A stretch of 64,000 bases of DNA from Paenibacillus sp. Soil766 (GCF_001428105.1 NZ_LMSJ01000003.1:145502-209501); one strand, 5' to 3'; counted from the stretch's first letter, positions 34,672 to 43,416 are shown. A program made the numbers and translations. Notes: generated by a model not told the origin, from the sequence alone.

Positions 34672-35680
34672 TTACGACACCTCTTAGGTTTAGTTGATCA
34701 GCATAATGACAAGCTGCGTAATGTTTGTTACCTAAATCCTGCAGCTGCGGTTCTTCCTTCACACATTTGTCGGTCTTATACATACACCTAGGATGAAAAT
34801 GACAGCCGCTCGGAGGATTAGCCGGATTCGGCACTTCACCTTCGAGAATGATTCGGTCCTTCTTATAATCGGGATCAGGCTCAGGTACGGCCGACAGAAG
34901 CGCCTCTGAATACGGATGCTTAGGTGTTTGAAATAGCGAATCAACAGGTGCTAACTCGACTATCCGCCCCAAGTGCATCACCGCCACACGGTCAGAAATA
35001 TTTTGTACGATAGATAAATCATGCGAGATGAAAATATACGTAATCTGAAGCTGCTGCTGCAGATCCTTCAGCAAATTAATAATTTGCGCTTTGATCGAAA
35101 CATCCAAGGCCGATACCGCTTCATCGCAGACGATGAGTCGAGGCTGGGAAATAAGTGCCCTCGCAATCGCGATACGCTGTCTTTGCCCTCCGGAGAAGGC
35201 ATGCGGATACCGCTTGAGGTAGCTGACATTCAAGCCTGTTTTTTCAGCGATTAAGGTCACTTTCTCATCCAGTTCCGCTTTCGTTAGCTTAAAGTTGGCG
35301 AGCAGCGGCTCGGAAATAATGTCATACACACTCATTCTCGGACTTAGTGAGGAATACGGATCTTGAAAGATCATTTGAATATTTTTTCTATATTTCTTGA
35401 ACTCTTTACCTCGAAGACCTAAGAAATCAACTTGCTCTTCGCCTTCTGTATGGTAAATCACTTCCCCAGACGATGCGTTCATTCCCCTGACAATACAACG
35501 ACCTAGTGTCGTCTTCCCACAGCCCGATTCACCAACAATACTTAGCGTCTCTCCCTCCATAAGGTCAAAAGAAACGTTGTTCAACACACGAACGGAGGAA
35601 GGCTTACTGAACAACTTATTTTTGTCTTTCACTTCAAAATTTTTGGTTAGATTGTTTACTTTTAAAATAGGTTTAGACAT
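34664..35680 (-). CDS. Opp/Dpp-type ABC transporter ATP-binding protein (F-type)
   Basis: 338 residues. Walker A GESGCGKT, signature FSGGQRQRIAIARAL, Walker B LIVCDEAVSALD, then the oligopeptide-type C-terminal domain with cysteines in GCHFHPRC..KC..CHY. Start ATG 35680 is chosen because GAGGAGAAAACGT precedes it; the frame is open to 35803 but this part overlaps the upstream gene. Partner of the D-type ATPase with an 8-nt overlap. Opp-type transporters carry peptides, but several carry oligosaccharides; the glycosidase context favours the latter. Confidence 0.94.
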   Translation of the reverse strand: MSKPILKVNNLTKNFEVKDKNKLFSKPSSVRVLNNVSFDLMEGETLSIVGESGCGKTTLGRCIVRGMNASSGEVIYHTEGEEQVDFLGLRGKEFKKYRKNIQMIFQDPYSSLSPRMSVYDIISEPLLANFKLTKAELDEKVTLIAEKTGLNVSYLKRYPHAFSGGQRQRIAIARALISQPRLIVCDEAVSALDVSIKAQIINLLKDLQQQLQITYIFISHDLSIVQNISDRVAVMHLGRIVELAPVDSLFQTPKHPYSEALLSAVPEPDPDYKKDRIILEGEVPNPANPPSGCHFHPRCMYKTDKCVKEEPQLQDLGNKHYAACHYADQLNLRGVVNE

Positions 35681-36728
35681 ACGTTTTCTCCTCACCTTCA
35701 CCCTTGTAAAGAAAACATCTAACCATATGGTTGTCGGATATTCGCGTTTTCGGCACAGCTTGTGTGTTGCATACCCCTTCGATCCGATCCTTGCAACGAT
35801 CATAGAATCCGCACATTGGCGGCATATCGATGGGCATCGGAACGGTCCCTTCGATCGATTCTAACCGTTTATTTCGGTTGCCAGCTAACTTCGGCATCGA
35901 ATTGAGCAAGCCTTTGGTATAGGGATGTTTGGGATTTTTAAAAATTTCACCTACGGTAGATTGCTCCACAATCTTCCCTAAATACATGACTGCGACTTCA
36001 TCGCACATCTCTGCAATGATGCCTAGATCATGCGTGACCAACAGTATCGCCATGCCGAACTCTTGTTGAAGTCCCTTCATCAGCTCCATCACTTGGGCTT
36101 GAATGGTCACATCGAGCGCGGTCGTAGGTTCATCGGCAATTAACAATTCCGGATTACAGGATAAGGCCATGGAGATCATCGCCCGTTGACGCATACCTCC
36201 AGAGAATTCATGCGGGTACTGGTCAAATCTTTTCGCTTCATCCGAAATGCCCACTTTACTTAACATTTCAAGCGCAATTTTCTTCGCTTCTTTCTTATCC
36301 TTCGTCCGGTGAATGAGGATGGATTCCATGATCTGATTGCCAATCGTATACATCGGTGAAAATGCCGTCATCGGCTCTTGAAAGATCATCGCAATCTTGC
36401 GACCGCGAATGGAACGAATCTGTTTGCCCCTTGTATCTAGCGAAAGCAGGTCCAGCTTGTTGAGCGCCTTCTCCGACGTAGAGTGATAAACAATTTTGCC
36501 GGAAGTTTCGCACTCTTTTGGATTAATGGAGATAATGGCTCTACTCGTTAAGCTTTTCCCACAGCCAGACTCGCCAACAAGCCCAAGTGTTTTTCCTTTT
36601 TTTATATCAAAATCAACGCCATCTACGGCCCTCATTTCCCCATTATCCATCTGAATACGAATCTTGAGGTCTTGAACGGACAGTAGGGGTAGTTCGGATT
36701 GTGAATCAATAACAGCTTCTAATGTCAT
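35673..36728 (-). CDS. Opp/Dpp-type ABC transporter ATP-binding protein (D-type)
   Basis: 351 residues. Walker A GESGCGKS, Q-loop FQEPMTAFSPMYTIGNQ, signature FSGGMRQRAMISMALS, Walker B LLIADEPTTALD, and a C-terminal domain with MCGFYDRC. It energises uptake together with the F-type ATPase. AAGGCGGGG precedes ATG 36728. 23 nt after the C-type permease gene. Confidence 0.94.
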   Translation of the reverse strand: MTLEAVIDSQSELPLLSVQDLKIRIQMDNGEMRAVDGVDFDIKKGKTLGLVGESGCGKSLTSRAIISINPKECETSGKIVYHSTSEKALNKLDLLSLDTRGKQIRSIRGRKIAMIFQEPMTAFSPMYTIGNQIMESILIHRTKDKKEAKKIALEMLSKVGISDEAKRFDQYPHEFSGGMRQRAMISMALSCNPELLIADEPTTALDVTIQAQVMELMKGLQQEFGMAILLVTHDLGIIAEMCDEVAVMYLGKIVEQSTVGEIFKNPKHPYTKGLLNSMPKLAGNRNKRLESIEGTVPMPIDMPPMCGFYDRCKDRIEGVCNTQAVPKTRISDNHMVRCFLYKGEGEEKTYV

Positions 36729-36751
36729 GACATTCCCCGCCTTACCTTGGT

Positions 36752-37897
36752 TTATTTCTTGTAGGGATCGGCTGCATCACGCAATCCGTCGCCTAGAAAG
36801 TTAAACGTTAATACGGTAACAATGACGAATCCGAGAGGGATTAACTTCCATGGATACAAAGCAATATTTTCAATTTGTTGAGCTTCCTGAAGGAGTACCC
36901 CCCAACTTGTAGCTGGAGAACGTATCCCGAGCCCTAGGAAACTCATGGCCGTCTCGCCAAGAATCATACCTGGGATTGCTAATGTCGTCGCCACAACCAA
37001 GTAGGAGATAAATCCAGGCAAGAGATGCTTGATAATGATTTTTGCGTCACTCACACCTGCTATTTTGGCTGCAAGCACATATTCTTCATTTTTTAACGAG
37101 ATGAACTTTCCTCTAGCAACCCTCGCTAAATCCGTCCAACCAATAAATGCAAAGATGATGACGATATACAGATACATGGTCACTACGGGAACACGGGCTG
37201 GTATTGCAGCTGATAAGGCCATCCATAGAGGAAGCGTCGGAAAGGAACGAATGATTTCAATAAACCGCTGAATAACTGAATCAATCCATCCTCCGAAATA
37301 TCCGGATATTCCGCCGATAAATAAACCAAGGACAAAACTTATGAATACGCCAATGAGAGGGATACTTAGTGAAATTTGACTACCAAGGACGACACGCGAT
37401 AATAAATCTCTGCCCATTCCGTCTGTACCAAACATAAATATACGACCAGGTTCATCTACGCCAAAAAGGTGGGTAGTCGTTGAGAATAAGCCCAGAAATT
37501 TATAGCTCTCACCTTTTACAAGAAAACGTATCTGATGGCGTGCACTCTCATCCTGAACGAAAACCTTACGGAGTGTCACAGGATCTCTGCCTGACTTCAG
37601 CTCATTGACATAAGGTATGATATGAAAATGGCCTTCCGAGTCCTTGAAGCTCAATTTCGTTGGAGGGGCGTTGACATATTTGCTGTCGTAGCTTTCTAAA
37701 CTATAGGGTGCAAGAAACTGAGCAAAGATCGCCGCTATGTAGAATACAGCCAAAATAATTAAACTGACACGAGCTAATTTATGTTTTTTCAACCTGCGAT
37801 AAATAAGACGCCACTGTGAGCTGTAGTAGACATCGTTGTTTGGGGGCCGCTTGAATCTGGTCGATAGTTGTTTTCCTATTGATGTCATTGGTTTCAT
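36752..37897 (-). CDS. Opp/Dpp-type ABC permease (C-type)
   Basis: 381 residues. An N-terminal span (about 45-65), a long extracytoplasmic insert (about 66-160), and five further spans with the permease loop EYVLAAKIAGVSDAKIIIKHLLPG. It ends NFLGDGLRDAADPYKK, the family's normal terminus. AGAGGTG precedes ATG 37897. It is 3 nt after the B-type permease stop. Confidence 0.94.
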   Translation of the reverse strand: MKPMTSIGKQLSTRFKRPPNNDVYYSSQWRLIYRRLKKHKLARVSLIILAVFYIAAIFAQFLAPYSLESYDSKYVNAPPTKLSFKDSEGHFHIIPYVNELKSGRDPVTLRKVFVQDESARHQIRFLVKGESYKFLGLFSTTTHLFGVDEPGRIFMFGTDGMGRDLLSRVVLGSQISLSIPLIGVFISFVLGLFIGGISGYFGGWIDSVIQRFIEIIRSFPTLPLWMALSAAIPARVPVVTMYLYIVIIFAFIGWTDLARVARGKFISLKNEEYVLAAKIAGVSDAKIIIKHLLPGFISYLVVATTLAIPGMILGETAMSFLGLGIRSPATSWGVLLQEAQQIENIALYPWKLIPLGFVIVTVLTFNFLGDGLRDAADPYKK

Positions 37898-37900
37898 AGG

Positions 37901-38899
37901 TCATACACCTCTGAATGCCGTGCGAATTTTGGGATCGAGCCATGCCAACAATATATCCGAAATCAAGGTACCTACAACTGTTAACACTGCCATAAACAAT
38001 AACCATGTACCTGCCAAATACATATCTTGGGCTAGTAAGGCGTTATACATGACTGGACCTTGAATAGGTAAATTCAGAACAATCGCCGTAATTGTCGAAC
38101 CTGTAAAAATGGACGTTAATGACCATCCAAGCGTACTTACGATGGGATTGAGCGCAGCGCGCGTCGGATACTTCAGTAAGATTTTCGTTTCTGATAAGCC
38201 TTTCGATCGTGCCGTCACCACATTCGGCTTATTCAATTCGTCCAGCATTTGCCCCCTCATCACTCGAATGAGCTCTGCTGTATTCGCCAAACCAATGACA
38301 ATAACCGGGATAATCATATGCTTCAGCAAGTCAAGAACTTTACCCATTGACCATGCGCTGCTGGCGTATTCATTTGAAAACAGACCTAACAACGGATCAC
38401 CAAAATACACATAGGACAGATACATGAGAATGATCGCCATCAAAAAGTGAGGTGTAGCCATGCCAAGGAAACCGAATGCAGAGAAAATATAATCACCAAT
38501 CGAATATTGCTTTACTGCACAATAGATCCCGATTGGTATCGCCACCGCGTACGTAAATACCATCGTTGCCAGAGAGACGATCAGCGTTAACGCCATATAT
38601 TGCGAGATCACATCCATAACAGGCCTGTTAAAACTAAACGAATATCCGAAGTTAAAATCAGTGAAAATGTTTTTCATCCATACCGTATATTGGATAAACC
38701 AATGTTGATCTAATTTCAAGGCCGATCTCATTTCGGCAATATCTTGTTGTGTCATGATCTCACCTGCCGCGGACATCTTCGCCGCATAAGATGAAACGTA
38801 GTCACCAGGTGGCAACTGAATGATATAGAAGACAATAACGGATATAACAAAAACGACGGGTATGACCAAAACAATTCTTTTTAAAATATATTGGAGCAT
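37901..38899 (-). CDS. Opp/Dpp-type ABC permease (B-type)
   Basis: 332 residues. MLQYILKRIVLVIPVVFVISVIVFYIIQLPPGDYV is the standard B-type N-terminus (positions 1-35, here cited by first residues MLQYILKR). The permease loop NVVTARSKGLSETKILLKYP and the end LLAWLDPKIRTAFRGV also match. It forms the channel with the C-type permease. An intercistronic hairpin (38,944) separates it from the binding protein gene. Confidence 0.94.
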   Translation of the reverse strand: MLQYILKRIVLVIPVVFVISVIVFYIIQLPPGDYVSSYAAKMSAAGEIMTQQDIAEMRSALKLDQHWFIQYTVWMKNIFTDFNFGYSFSFNRPVMDVISQYMALTLIVSLATMVFTYAVAIPIGIYCAVKQYSIGDYIFSAFGFLGMATPHFLMAIILMYLSYVYFGDPLLGLFSNEYASSAWSMGKVLDLLKHMIIPVIVIGLANTAELIRVMRGQMLDELNKPNVVTARSKGLSETKILLKYPTRAALNPIVSTLGWSLTSIFTGSTITAIVLNLPIQGPVMYNALLAQDMYLAGTWLLFMAVLTVVGTLISDILLAWLDPKIRTAFRGV

Positions 38900-38943
38900 C
38901 TCGATCCTGTCCTCTCCGGTTAATTCGATGTCCTCTTGAAACG

Positions 38944-38974
38944 CATACTGGGGAAATTGACTTTCCCCAGTATG
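38944..38974 (-). terminator. Intercistronic hairpin after the binding-protein gene
   Basis: CATACTGGGGAAA/TTTCCCCAGTATG, a 13-bp stem with a 5-nt loop, no real T-run. It lies 14 nt after the binding-protein stop. It would stabilise or attenuate, giving more binding protein than permease. Confidence 0.75.
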
Positions 38975-38988
38975 TCGTTCACAGCGAC

Positions 38989-40959
38989 CTATTGTTTGAT
39001 ATAGAATTGAGAAGGATGTCCATGGCCTAAGCTGCGGAATTCATCGGCAAAAATTAAATTCTTAGGCACGTTGCCCATCTTGTTTGAGACAACAATCAGA
39101 TTTGGTGTTGGGCCCGTATAACCAATCAGCCATTGATTCTTTTGATTCAGTTTAATGATTTCATTGCTCCACTTCGTAATATCTTCCTTAGTTGTCGATG
39201 ATTTAACTTTATTCCAGTAATCCATAATTAACGCGATGTCACCTTCCGGTTTAACTCCCTCTTTGCCATTGGAAGACGTATACAAGCCATAATTTCCAAG
39301 CCATGGTGTTAATACGCGCAGCGGTACAAGTGTATCCGGTCTAAAAGCTACATTGACAAGCGAAATATTTTCTGTCGTTGCTGCAATCTTATTTGCGTAT
39401 TTGAGATCATTATGCGTGCCGGCATCTACAACTTTGACGTCTACCTTTAGACCCACTTTTTCATAATATTTTTTGACCAATTCCAAGAAAGTTGCCGTAT
39501 TCGTCGTGTTCTCAGTAACCGTAATGGTTAAATCAGAACCATCCGCGTTTAAACGGAAATTGTTTTTATCACGTTTCGTCAGACCAAGTTCATCCAGAAG
39601 CTGATTCGCACGTGCTTGATCAAATTTACTCCATTGATCCGCCCAGCCTTTTTGGTAGCCAACCAAGCCTTCGGGAACGGAAGCTTGTATAGGTGCCCCT
39701 AATCCGTTCGTAACAATTTCTGAAATCTCTTTGCGGTCGACCGCAACAGAAACAGCTTCTCTAAATTTAATGTCTTGGAACAGTTTACGAAGATTAGGAT
39801 CAGCAATGGTTTGATTAAATTGAAGACCCGTACTTGACCAAGCTGCTGTTGTCCAAGCCAATACACTGTAGCCTGCTTTTTTCTCATTTTCTTTGAGTAC
39901 CGTGAAATCTTTAAAATCAAAACCAAGCAGATTATAATCACCAGCTAATGCGCCAAGAACTCTTTGTGCTGGATCCTGAACTTTGGTAGCAACGATACGG
40001 TCCATATAAGGCAGTTGATTTCCAGCGCTATCCACTTTCCAGAAGTAAGGATTGCGTTCCATAATAAATTGATCACTATTCGGATCGTTTTTAGCCACCC
40101 AAGCTCTTAAGGTTGGGATTTGCGGGTTAACCCAATAATAATAGCCCGTTGCTACCAAGAACGATTTCACATCTGCAAAGCCCCATTGCTTCGCAATTTC
40201 AAGCGCCTTCGCCTCACCTACGAATTCAGGCAATATCGTTTTTTGGAAATGTGCTGGTGCAAAGAACCATTTATTATCGATGGCAACGCGCTCCAGAAAT
40301 TGTACGCTAGGATACTTATGAGTAACTTTAAAGGTGAAATCATCCACTTTGGTCACTGTGGCTAAAGCCTTTTCTCCCGATACAGGATCGACGGAGTAAT
40401 AGGCATCATAAATTTTCTTGCCGAAAGTCTCTTTCGTGAGCATATGCTCCCAATAGAAAATGACATCGTCAGCTGTAAAAGGCACACCATCTGACCATTT
40501 CATGCCTTTTCTCAAATGGATCGTGAATTCAGTTGAGTCTTTGTTGACTTCATAGCTTTTGGCAACGTTAGGCTCAACCGCACTTCCGTCCTTATTAAAA
40601 CGAAATAACGCCTCCTCCGTAGGTTGACCAACAGCCCAACGATCATTAGGTCCACCCCAAGGCATTTTCCAGTCACCGCCGTATTTGCCAATCTCATCTG
40701 TTACCTTTTCGACCATAATATCTTCTTTAGCCGGCATCCGTTCAGCTACTGCTTTAAGCGTTCCTGCACTTACAAGCTTAGTTAACATCGGAGCTTCTTT
40801 GTATCCTTCTATCTTTGTAGGCGCTGATGCAATTGGACCCGATGTCTCCTTCACAACTGCTGTACTTGCTTTTGGACCTTCACTTTCACTCTCACAAGCT
40901 GCAAAAACAACTGCAAAAATCAACATCATCATCGCCATAAACAACCTGTTCTTCTGCAA
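38989..40959 (-). CDS. Opp-type ABC substrate-binding lipoprotein (large)
   Basis: 656 residues. Lipoprotein signal LFMAMMMLIFAVVFAAC with a lipobox, then the family-5 solute-binding domain: MKWSDGVPFTADDVIFYWEHML, ERVAIDNKWFFAPAHF, FREAVSVAVDRKEISE and LDELGLTKRDKNNFRLNADG are landmarks (each given only in part where long). At 656 residues it is longer than typical peptide-binding OppA, resembling oligosaccharide-binding members. I choose TTG 40959 as start because GGAGGGG lies 6 nt before it; ATG 40974 contains that site. A TATAAT-like -10 lies at about 40,985-40,997, with operators and cre boxes further upstream. Confidence 0.92.
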   Translation of the reverse strand: MQKNRLFMAMMMLIFAVVFAACESESEGPKASTAVVKETSGPIASAPTKIEGYKEAPMLTKLVSAGTLKAVAERMPAKEDIMVEKVTDEIGKYGGDWKMPWGGPNDRWAVGQPTEEALFRFNKDGSAVEPNVAKSYEVNKDSTEFTIHLRKGMKWSDGVPFTADDVIFYWEHMLTKETFGKKIYDAYYSVDPVSGEKALATVTKVDDFTFKVTHKYPSVQFLERVAIDNKWFFAPAHFQKTILPEFVGEAKALEIAKQWGFADVKSFLVATGYYYWVNPQIPTLRAWVAKNDPNSDQFIMERNPYFWKVDSAGNQLPYMDRIVATKVQDPAQRVLGALAGDYNLLGFDFKDFTVLKENEKKAGYSVLAWTTAAWSSTGLQFNQTIADPNLRKLFQDIKFREAVSVAVDRKEISEIVTNGLGAPIQASVPEGLVGYQKGWADQWSKFDQARANQLLDELGLTKRDKNNFRLNADGSDLTITVTENTTNTATFLELVKKYYEKVGLKVDVKVVDAGTHNDLKYANKIAATTENISLVNVAFRPDTLVPLRVLTPWLGNYGLYTSSNGKEGVKPEGDIALIMDYWNKVKSSTTKEDITKWSNEIIKLNQKNQWLIGYTGPTPNLIVVSNKMGNVPKNLIFADEFRSLGHGHPSQFYIKQ

Positions 40960-41058
40960 GCCAATCCCCTCCATGGTTTTAAAGTATTATACGGGTACTT
41001 CAATATTCCTTAGCTCTTAACTGGATATTGGTTCCCTTCACCTCCAAGGTAAAATAAC

Positions 41059-41074
41059 TTTAAACCGGTTTAAA
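41059..41074. promoter_or_regulatory. LacI-type operator palindrome 1
   Basis: TTTAAACCGGTTTAAA is a perfect 16-bp palindrome, about 100 bp before the binding-protein start. The central CCGG and AAAC/GTTT arms are typical of LacI-family operators. Confidence 0.7.
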
Positions 41075-41105
41075 AAGGAAATTAAACTTATCGAGTTGTA
41101 TGTGG

Positions 41106-41119
41106 TTAAACCGTTTTAA
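41106..41119. promoter_or_regulatory. LacI-type operator palindrome 2
   Basis: TTAAACCGTTTTAA, one mismatch from the 41,059 and 41,193 copies. Confidence 0.6.
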
Positions 41120-41126
41120 TAGAAAT

Positions 41127-41140
41127 TGTAAGCGCTTTAA
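41127..41140. promoter_or_regulatory. cre-like box
   Basis: TGTAAGCGCTTTAA, 13 of 14 to the CcpA consensus TGWAARCGYTWNCW. Confidence 0.6.
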
Positions 41141-41192
41141 ACATGGTATGAACTACTTCTACAAATTATGTAAACTTTCATATTCGATTGTG

Positions 41193-41206
41193 TTAAACCG
41201 GTTTAA
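41193..41206. promoter_or_regulatory. LacI-type operator palindrome 3
   Basis: TTAAACCGGTTTAA, a perfect 14-bp palindrome, 134 bp from copy 1. Spaced copies would allow looping. Confidence 0.7.
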
Positions 41207-41216
41207 TACAATTTAT

Positions 41217-41230
41217 TGTAAGCGCTTGCT
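41217..41230. promoter_or_regulatory. cre box (CcpA site)
   Basis: TGTAAGCGCTTGCT, a full match to TGWAARCGYTWNCW, just upstream of operator 3. Confidence 0.7.
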
Positions 41231-41422
41231 TCCCTTTATTTGTATCTTACATCGGATTTAAATCCTTTGCAATCATTTTTTTGGAAGAATATAGGATGCC
41301 ATTTGGGGGGTTACTTGCCTTCATACAAGTGGAGCTGTGAACGGGTGATCAGGTGAGTTTTGATGTGTTATCGTGCTATAATTATTCTAAAATTGTCAGT
41401 TTCGCTAGAAAGGAATTCTCCC

Positions 41423-42016
41423 ATGCGCAAAGGTGAACAAACGAAGCTCCGAATCATTGAGAAATCGGCTGTTCTATTTAACGATAAAGGGTATACAGGC
41501 ACGTCGATGCAAGATATTATGGACGCCACTGGCTTAACCAAAGGAGCGATCTATCGCACCTTCACCAGCAAGGACGAAATTGCGATTGAAGCTTTCCAAT
41601 ATGCTGGACAAGTCTTATGGCAGCATTTCTCAGCAGCAATCGAACTTCAGGACACAGCAATCGGCAAAATTGCAGCCATGTGCGATGTGTACCGTGACAC
41701 CGTCCATAACCCTCCGATACAAGGCGGATGTCCTTTCTTAAATACAGCGGTCGAAAGCGACCATTCCTTCCCGGTTCTTCGAGATCACGCTGCCCTGGCG
41801 TACACGCAAATGCTGGGGTTCATTCAATCCTTGCTGGCTCAAGGGGTTAGTAATGGAGAATTGCAACCGGAGATGGAATTGGAATCTGTGGCTTCTTTTA
41901 TATTCTCAACCATTGAAGGCGGCATTATGTCCAGCAGGCTTACGAAGGACAATCGTCATGTCGCTTATGCCATGCAACATATTGAACGGCTGCTCTTGAC
42001 CTACAAGGCTCTTTAG
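41423..42016 (+). CDS. TetR-family transcriptional regulator
   Basis: 197 residues. N-terminal TetR helix-turn-helix: IIEKSAVLFNDKGYTGTSMQDIMDATGLTKGAIYRTF (residues about 11-47; cited by its ends). The C-terminal domain has GGCPFLNTAVESD, common to the YxaF/LmrA-like and AefR-like groups. ATG 41423 follows AAAGGA at 8-9 nt; the upstream frame to 41360 is not needed. The 3' end overlaps the convergent DUF2306 gene by 4 nt. A palindrome 93 bp before that gene (42,747) is a candidate operator. Confidence 0.9.
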   Translation: MRKGEQTKLRIIEKSAVLFNDKGYTGTSMQDIMDATGLTKGAIYRTFTSKDEIAIEAFQYAGQVLWQHFSAAIELQDTAIGKIAAMCDVYRDTVHNPPIQGGCPFLNTAVESDHSFPVLRDHAALAYTQMLGFIQSLLAQGVSNGELQPEMELESVASFIFSTIEGGIMSSRLTKDNRHVAYAMQHIERLLLTYKAL

Positions 42017-42654
42017 CACATTGTGCTAGATTTTCTAAAAACAGTTCGGATAACAATCTCAGCAGCTGCTATCAGGCAGATGATAGATCCATATACAGCA
42101 ATTGTGTAGCTAGTTGTATACGCAAGCCCGACCCCATCATGGAGCAGCGAAGTAATGGCATGAATCGTGAGATTTGTAAAAACGAAAGCATAGCTTCTCG
42201 TCATCCACTTGCGATGTTGATTAACCTGTTTATTCTTGATCTTAACGATGGCAATGATCGTCAGAACCAGCCACACAATATTCATTAAATTAAATCCCAT
42301 GCTGCTCGCTTTCCCACCTGTCGCATAGGGCGCCATATAACCGGAAGTGACGTCAACGATGAGCACGGACAACAAGTAGAAATAACCGTTCATACGGTGG
42401 AATTTACGATACTTTTTTAAGATGGCCGTAGAGAAATTAACAGCCCCCGAGATCATAGCCATACATGCGAAAATGACGTGTATATTCATCACTTTTAGCC
42501 AGATTTCCGTATGTAATACACGTTTGAGCGTTGCTTTATGGCTTAGAAAAGCGGTTGCTTGCGGATCCTGAACAAAGTTGGTGTACAAGACATACACGAT
42601 AAATATAACTGTAATTGACAACATCAATAAGTAAGCCTTTTTACTAGTGGACAT
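42013..42654 (-). CDS. DUF2306-type membrane protein
   Basis: 213 residues with about six membrane spans. Marks of the family are the LHTEIWLKVMNIHVIFACMAMISGAVNF region and HRMNGYFYLLSVL, then NQHRKWMTRSYAFVFTNL with histidines that could face a cofactor or proton path (quoted in parts). The function of the family is unknown. GGAAGGATG precedes ATG 42654. Probably repressed by the TetR encoded tail-to-tail with it. Confidence 0.8.
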   Translation of the reverse strand: MSTSKKAYLLMLSITVIFIVYVLYTNFVQDPQATAFLSHKATLKRVLHTEIWLKVMNIHVIFACMAMISGAVNFSTAILKKYRKFHRMNGYFYLLSVLIVDVTSGYMAPYATGGKASSMGFNLMNIVWLVLTIIAIVKIKNKQVNQHRKWMTRSYAFVFTNLTIHAITSLLHDGVGLAYTTSYTIAVYGSIICLIAAAEIVIRTVFRKSSTMC

Positions 42655-42746
42655 ACCTTCATCCTTCCCTAATTTGTGCGCTAGCCTGCGATGGCCGACG
42701 GGACTGCTCTTTGAAATTTATACTTTCTATTACGTCAAAAAACCGA

Positions 42747-42756
42747 ACCGTACGGT
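42747..42756. promoter_or_regulatory. ACCGTACGGT palindrome, candidate TetR operator
   Basis: A 10-bp perfect palindrome within AACCGAACCGTACGGTCTTT, about 90 bp upstream of the DUF2306 start, among AT-rich promoter-like sequence. Confidence 0.5.
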
Positions 42757-42848
42757 CTTTTTTATTATAATATAAAACATATCTTTTCTCCTATTCAATT
42801 GTTACAAAACTAGGTCAGCACGCCCCCTACAAACACTCTGCACAAAAA

Positions 42849-42874
42849 GCGACCTCCTCATAGAAAGGGGCCGC
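42849..42874 (-). terminator. Terminator of the RpoA-CTD-like gene
   Basis: GCGGCCCCT..AGGAGGTCGC (minus strand, with G-U pairs), followed by TTTTT; stop at 42,903. Confidence 0.7.
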
Positions 42875-42902
42875 ATCGATTTGCTCGGTGTGCTACCATA
42901 GA

Positions 42903-43196
42903 TTAACTTCTGAATGACAGTCCATTCGTCTGCAAAGCTGCTCGAAGTTTAGGTAACGAACCTGGACCCATGCCGTGATATTTTAGAATCTCAGCTTCGC
43001 TGTAGTTGGATAGCTCTAACAAAGTCGTAATGCCATTGTTCTCCAGAGCTCGCCTGGCCGGTGCTGAGAGTGTTGAAAGAAACCCGGATTCAGGCTTCAG
43101 CTCTTGTTCGCAAGTCGGGCAGGTCGGACAGTCGGTACTCTTATAGTACTTGTGTCCTTTGTTGCAAATTCTTAACGTTTTCTGCGAGACAGCCAA
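42903..43196 (-). CDS. Zinc-ribbon / RNA polymerase alpha-CTD-like small protein
   Basis: 97 residues, TTG start 43196 with GGAGGAAGGAG upstream. The N-terminus has CNKGHKYYKSTDCPTCPTCEQ, a zinc-ribbon-like cysteine set. The C-terminus (about 35-95) is a helix-hairpin-helix domain like the alpha-CTD of RNA polymerase: FLSTLSAPARRALENNGITTLLELS and GMGPGSLPKLRAAL (first motif cited by its ends FLSTL..LLELS). Proteins of this type occur in Bacillus-group genomes; a DNA- or polymerase-binding role is inferred from the fold. Monocistronic, divergent from the acidic protein gene. Confidence 0.85.
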   Translation of the reverse strand: MAVSQKTLRICNKGHKYYKSTDCPTCPTCEQELKPESGFLSTLSAPARRALENNGITTLLELSNYSEAEILKYHGMGPGSLPKLRAALQTNGLSFRS

Positions 43197-43331
43197 TCGT
43201 CAATCTCCTTCCTCCATGTAAACAGTGATGGATGCAGGCATTCGATATCTTTTTAACTATTTTACCATAAACGGAATGCTTTCATCCTTCTGACCTATGG
43301 GCATCTATGCTAATTTCTCTTGTAGTAAAAG

Positions 43332-43355
43332 ATAGAAAAGTATACACTTTTCTAT
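43332..43355. promoter_or_regulatory. Perfect palindrome in the divergent spacer
   Basis: ATAGAAAAGT and ACTTTTCTAT arms, 10 bp each, around ATAC. It lies 62 bp before the acidic-protein start, in a 220-bp spacer shared with the RpoA-CTD-like gene. Could be an operator. Confidence 0.5.
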
Positions 43356-43416
43356 GGATGATAGTTTTCCTTGGTGTTAGATAAAATGAACGAGACTATG
43401 GGGAGGCAACATAACG

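Noticed and set aside
34664..40959. Annotation of the Opp system as an oligopeptide transporter
   Set aside because: The families do carry peptides, but the neighbours are glycosidases and sugar-type regulators, so a glycan substrate is more likely; I leave the substrate open.
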